Part shown: one piece after another, positions 61,835 to 64,000 of the stretch | Layout: each line of letters opens with the position of its first letter | Position numbering within the stretch: the first letter of the stretch is position 1 | From: Mycolicibacterium boenickei | Lineage (GTDB): Bacteria > Actinomycetota > Actinomycetes > Mycobacteriales > Mycobacteriaceae | NCBI RefSeq assembly: GCF_010731295.1 | Contig: NZ_AP022579.1 | Span: 4,712,001-4,776,000 of the forward strand | DNA length: 64,000 bases | Direction of reading: 5' to 3' | Made by a program: the position numbers and the translations under genes | The notes under the pieces: generated by a model | What the model saw: the letters and a program-made list of their open reading frames with translations, nothing else | Told to the model about the DNA's origin: nothing | Databases searched by the model: none

Positions 61835-63433
61835 CTACCCGTCGTCGGCTTCGTCTGGGGGAATGAGTAGTTCTTCGGGGTGGAAGTGGTGGTTGAGGGT
61901 GTCTTGGCCGGTGTTCATCAGGGGTGCTGGGTGCCAGTGGATGCGGCCGGTGTCGGGGTCGATGGTGGTGGTCCAGCCGAGTCCGACCAGGCGGTTGTCG
62001 GGTCCGCAGCCCAGGGCGAGGTCGGGGGCGTCGGTGTGGCCGCCGTGTTGCCAGTCGGCTCGGGCGTGGTGGACCTCGCAGCGGTCGGCCGCGGCGGTGC
62101 ATCCGGGGCGGGTGCAGCCGCGGTCGCGGTTGTAGAGCAGCAGGCGTTGGGCTGTGGTGGCCAATCGTTTGGTGCGGGCCAGGTATAGCGGTTCGGCGGT
62201 GTGGCGTTTGTAGACGGTGAGGTAGTGAAAGCTGTGTGATGCCAATCGGATCAGGTCGTTCATCGGCATCCGCAGGCCCGCGCCGGTGACGGCGATGCCG
62301 GCGCCGGCTTCCAGTTCGGCCAGGGTCGTGGAGACCACCACGGTGACCGGGAGGCCGCCATGCTGGCCGAGTCGTTTGGACATCAGGACTTCCCGTAGCG
62401 CGACTTTGAGGGCGTCGTGGTTGCGTTGGGCTTGGGTCCGGGTGTCCCGGTCGGCGGCGGCCTGCTGGGCGTGTGCGGCTTGAGCCGTGGCCTGCTCATG
62501 AGAGGTCTGCTGCTCCTCGCAGGCGTCGAGTTCAGTCTCCTCATCAACGAGAACGGCGGCCTCGGAGTCGGTCACGTCAGGCCCGGACACGTCAGGCCCG
62601 GGCACGCCGGCCTCAGCGGCAGGGGTGTCGGTCTGGCGCGCGGCGTCGTCTGTCTCGGTCTGGTCGTCGAGTGGGTTGGGTGTGGGGTTGTGGATGGGTT
62701 CGGGGTCGGCGGGGTTGTTGATGCCCGGGGCACCCCAGACGCCGGTGACGGTGGTCAGGTACGCCGCGGTCTCAGGGTCCAGCCAGCCCTGGACATGCAC
62801 CAGTCCGTCGGCGTCCTGTGTGCCGATCCGCAACCCCCGCAGATGCGCCGCGACATCAGGCGAGTCGCCGTCCTGGTTGAGCAGATAGAGCAGTTTGTCG
62901 GCAGCGGCTTTGAGGGTTTCGGGGGTGTCGCGGGTGGCGGCGGCGACCAGGTCGGATTCGATCTTGCCGAGTTCGGCGGTGTTGACGTATTTTTCGGCCT
63001 TGGCCACGGTGTCGCGGATGATGGTGATGTGGTCGGTGTTGATCGTGCCGGCCAGCAGCGCCTGGGCACACGCGGGAAACAGCGGGTCGAGCACCTCACC
63101 GCCGATGGCATAGCGCGGCCCGAGAGCGGCGGCGGCGGCCACCCGCCGGGAAGCTTCCCTGCCGCTGATCCGCATCCGGGTGGCCAGTACGTCTTTAAAG
63201 GATTTCCCGCCGATCTCATGCGGGCTGGCCTGCGCCATCAGGGCGGCCTGGATCCGGTGATCGATCAGCGCCTCGGTACGGGCGAGCCGTTCCCGCGCGG
63301 ACTGCAGCGCCAACAACTCCGCGGTGTCCAACCCGGTGAAATCGACATCGGCCAACGCCGCGGTCGCGGCACGGTGACCGGCCAGCACGGACTGCACCAC
63401 CTCCCGACCCTGCACCACTCCCGCCATCACCAT
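61835..63433 (-). CDS. 13E12-type DUF222 / HNH endonuclease protein
   Basis: A 532-residue protein of the mycobacterial 13E12 repeat family. An N-terminal DUF222 region (LLALQSARERLARTEALIDH, SGREASRRVAAAAALG, AGTINTDHITIIRDTVAKAE) is followed by an acidic, variable linker (about 270-330) and a C-terminal HNH nuclease: CTRPGCTAAADRCEVHHARA then DWQHGGHTDAPDLALGCGPD, with the zinc Cys pair and H-H. A consensus SOS box is four bases upstream of ATG 63433 (ATG 63427 is an alternative). Damage-inducible expression is expected; its cellular role is unknown. Confidence 0.9.
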   Translation of the reverse strand: MVMAGVVQGREVVQSVLAGHRAATAALADVDFTGLDTAELLALQSARERLARTEALIDHRIQAALMAQASPHEIGGKSFKDVLATRMRISGREASRRVAAAAALGPRYAIGGEVLDPLFPACAQALLAGTINTDHITIIRDTVAKAEKYVNTAELGKIESDLVAAATRDTPETLKAAADKLLYLLNQDGDSPDVAAHLRGLRIGTQDADGLVHVQGWLDPETAAYLTTVTGVWGAPGINNPADPEPIHNPTPNPLDDQTETDDAARQTDTPAAEAGVPGPDVSGPDVTDSEAAVLVDEETELDACEEQQTSHEQATAQAAHAQQAAADRDTRTQAQRNHDALKVALREVLMSKRLGQHGGLPVTVVVSTTLAELEAGAGIAVTGAGLRMPMNDLIRLASHSFHYLTVYKRHTAEPLYLARTKRLATTAQRLLLYNRDRGCTRPGCTAAADRCEVHHARADWQHGGHTDAPDLALGCGPDNRLVGLGWTTTIDPDTGRIHWHPAPLMNTGQDTLNHHFHPEELLIPPDEADDG

Positions 63434-63436
63434 GAT

Positions 63437-63452
63437 TCGAACACTAGTTCGA
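63437..63452. promoter_or_regulatory. LexA SOS box TCGAAC-ACTA-GTTCGA
   Basis: It matches the mycobacterial LexA consensus TCGAAC-N4-GTTCGA at every defined position and sits directly before the DUF222/HNH start codon. LexA bound here would block transcription until DNA damage. Several 13E12 genes in M. tuberculosis are known LexA targets. Confidence 0.85.
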
Positions 63453-63519
63453 CACACTGACAGGAACACCGAGTTTGGGACTGACGTGGCCACAGTGACC
63501 AAAGTTTTTCGGCGAGCTC

Positions 63520-63535
63520 AGGCTGCCTGGAGCCT
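63520..63535 (-). terminator. short hairpin after lemA
   Basis: AGGCT and AGCCT pair around a 6-base loop, seven bases after the lemA stop on the minus strand. The stem is short and has no T-run, so this is only a candidate. Confidence 0.3.
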
Positions 63536-63541
63536 CGAAGC

Positions 63542-64000
63542 TTATTGGGGCGACCGGTAGTACTCCCGTTCCGACACCCCGGCCAGCGGCGCCAGGTACA
63601 CCCACGGGATGGTTCCGGCAAGCCGGTTGAGGGTGGCGACGGCGTCGTTGTAGTACTGCCGGGCGAATGCGAGCTTGTTCTCGGTGTCGGCCAGGTTCTC
63701 CTGCAAATTCAGAAAGTTGTTCGACGAATTCAGTTGCGGGTAGGACGATCCCAGCGCCAGCACCCCGGTCAACGCCGAGTCGAGATCATGTTCGGCGGCG
63801 CTGCGCTGTTGCACCGAGGCCCCGCCGGTCGCCGAGGTCAGCGCCGCCTGGGCACTGCTGACCCGGCCCAGGACGGCCGTCTCGTGGGAGGCGAACGTCG
63901 CCACGGTCTGCACCAGCGCCGGGATCAGCGCGGCCCGGCGGGTCAGCTCGACATCGATGCCGCTCAACGCCTCGGCGACATGCACATCGGCCGCCCGCAA
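63542..64000 (-). CDS. LemA family protein (N-terminus outside window)
   Basis: The last 152 residues of a LemA protein; the start lies beyond base 64000. RRAALIPALVQTVATFASHE, SSYPQLNSSNNFLNLQENLA and NKLAFARQYYNDAVATLNRL are the family's helical-bundle segments, including the conserved YPxL and FARxxYNxxV. LemA proteins are anchored by an N-terminal helix, here unseen. Function is unclear. Confidence 0.9.
   Translation of the reverse strand: MRAADVHVAEALSGIDVELTRRAALIPALVQTVATFASHETAVLGRVSSAQAALTSATGGASVQQRSAAEHDLDSALTGVLALGSSYPQLNSSNNFLNLQENLADTENKLAFARQYYNDAVATLNRLAGTIPWVYLAPLAGVSEREYYRSPQ

Overview
The window is a chromosomal segment of a fast-growing mycobacterium (Mycolicibacterium-type). 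Base composition and codon use are high-GC throughout. The backbone genes follow the mycobacterial order: sufR-B-D-C-S, mptB with an ABC exporter and ctaA, ctaB divergent from tkt-tal-zwf-opcA-pgl, secG-tpiA-pgk-gapA, whiA-cuvA-rapZ-uvrC, and ribH-ribBA-ribE, lprG-P55, ribD-rpe-rsmB-fmt. A PEP carboxylase gene and a large polyol/sugar cluster, both absent from this place in M. tuberculosis as I recall it, point to an environmental species. Many starts look leaderless, with a TANNNT -10 hexamer 6-7 bases before the start codon.

Layout. 1-4388 (-): SUF Fe-S cluster operon with its regulator; sufS runs off the left edge. 4499-8907 (+): mannosyltransferase mptB, a two-gene ABC exporter and heme A synthase. 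8996-18010: a DeoR-controlled catabolic cluster made of a regulator, a divergent BtpA/SgcQ plus inositol-phosphatase-like pair, then an FGGY kinase, an SDR dehydrogenase and a complete CUT1 sugar ABC transporter. 18036-22009: ATP-grasp protein, quinone oxidoreductase, DUF1254 protein and ctaB. 22242-28657 (+): pentose phosphate operon. The sugar cluster could feed a ketose phosphate into this pathway.

28668-33159 is the most unusual stretch. It holds a small antisense gene, a small coiled-coil-like gene, a leaderless 41-codon ORF, then a tightly linked MFS exporter, a family-5 solute-binding-like protein without signal peptide, and an FAD monooxygenase. The gene set resembles a small-molecule or modified-peptide cassette, but its function is unknown. 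33156-39900: ppc, a small secreted Cys protein, and the secG-tpiA-pgk-gapA run. 39988-44456 (-): an accessory lipid-type cassette (TetR, fatty-acid-hydroxylase-like enzyme, ABC exporter, PLD-like enzyme), with two operator dyads at the TetR start. 44711-49815 (-): whiA-cuvA-rapZ and uvrC; the uvrC tail contains a 24-bp minisatellite. 49866-61650: gamma-glutamyltransferase lipoprotein, riboflavin genes, lprG-P55, a new small gene, and rpe-rsmB-fmt. 61835-64000: a 13E12-type DUF222/HNH gene with a consensus SOS box, and a partial lemA.

No tRNA, rRNA, CRISPR array, insertion sequence or prophage was recognised. All identifications come from reading the translated sequence; no database search was run.
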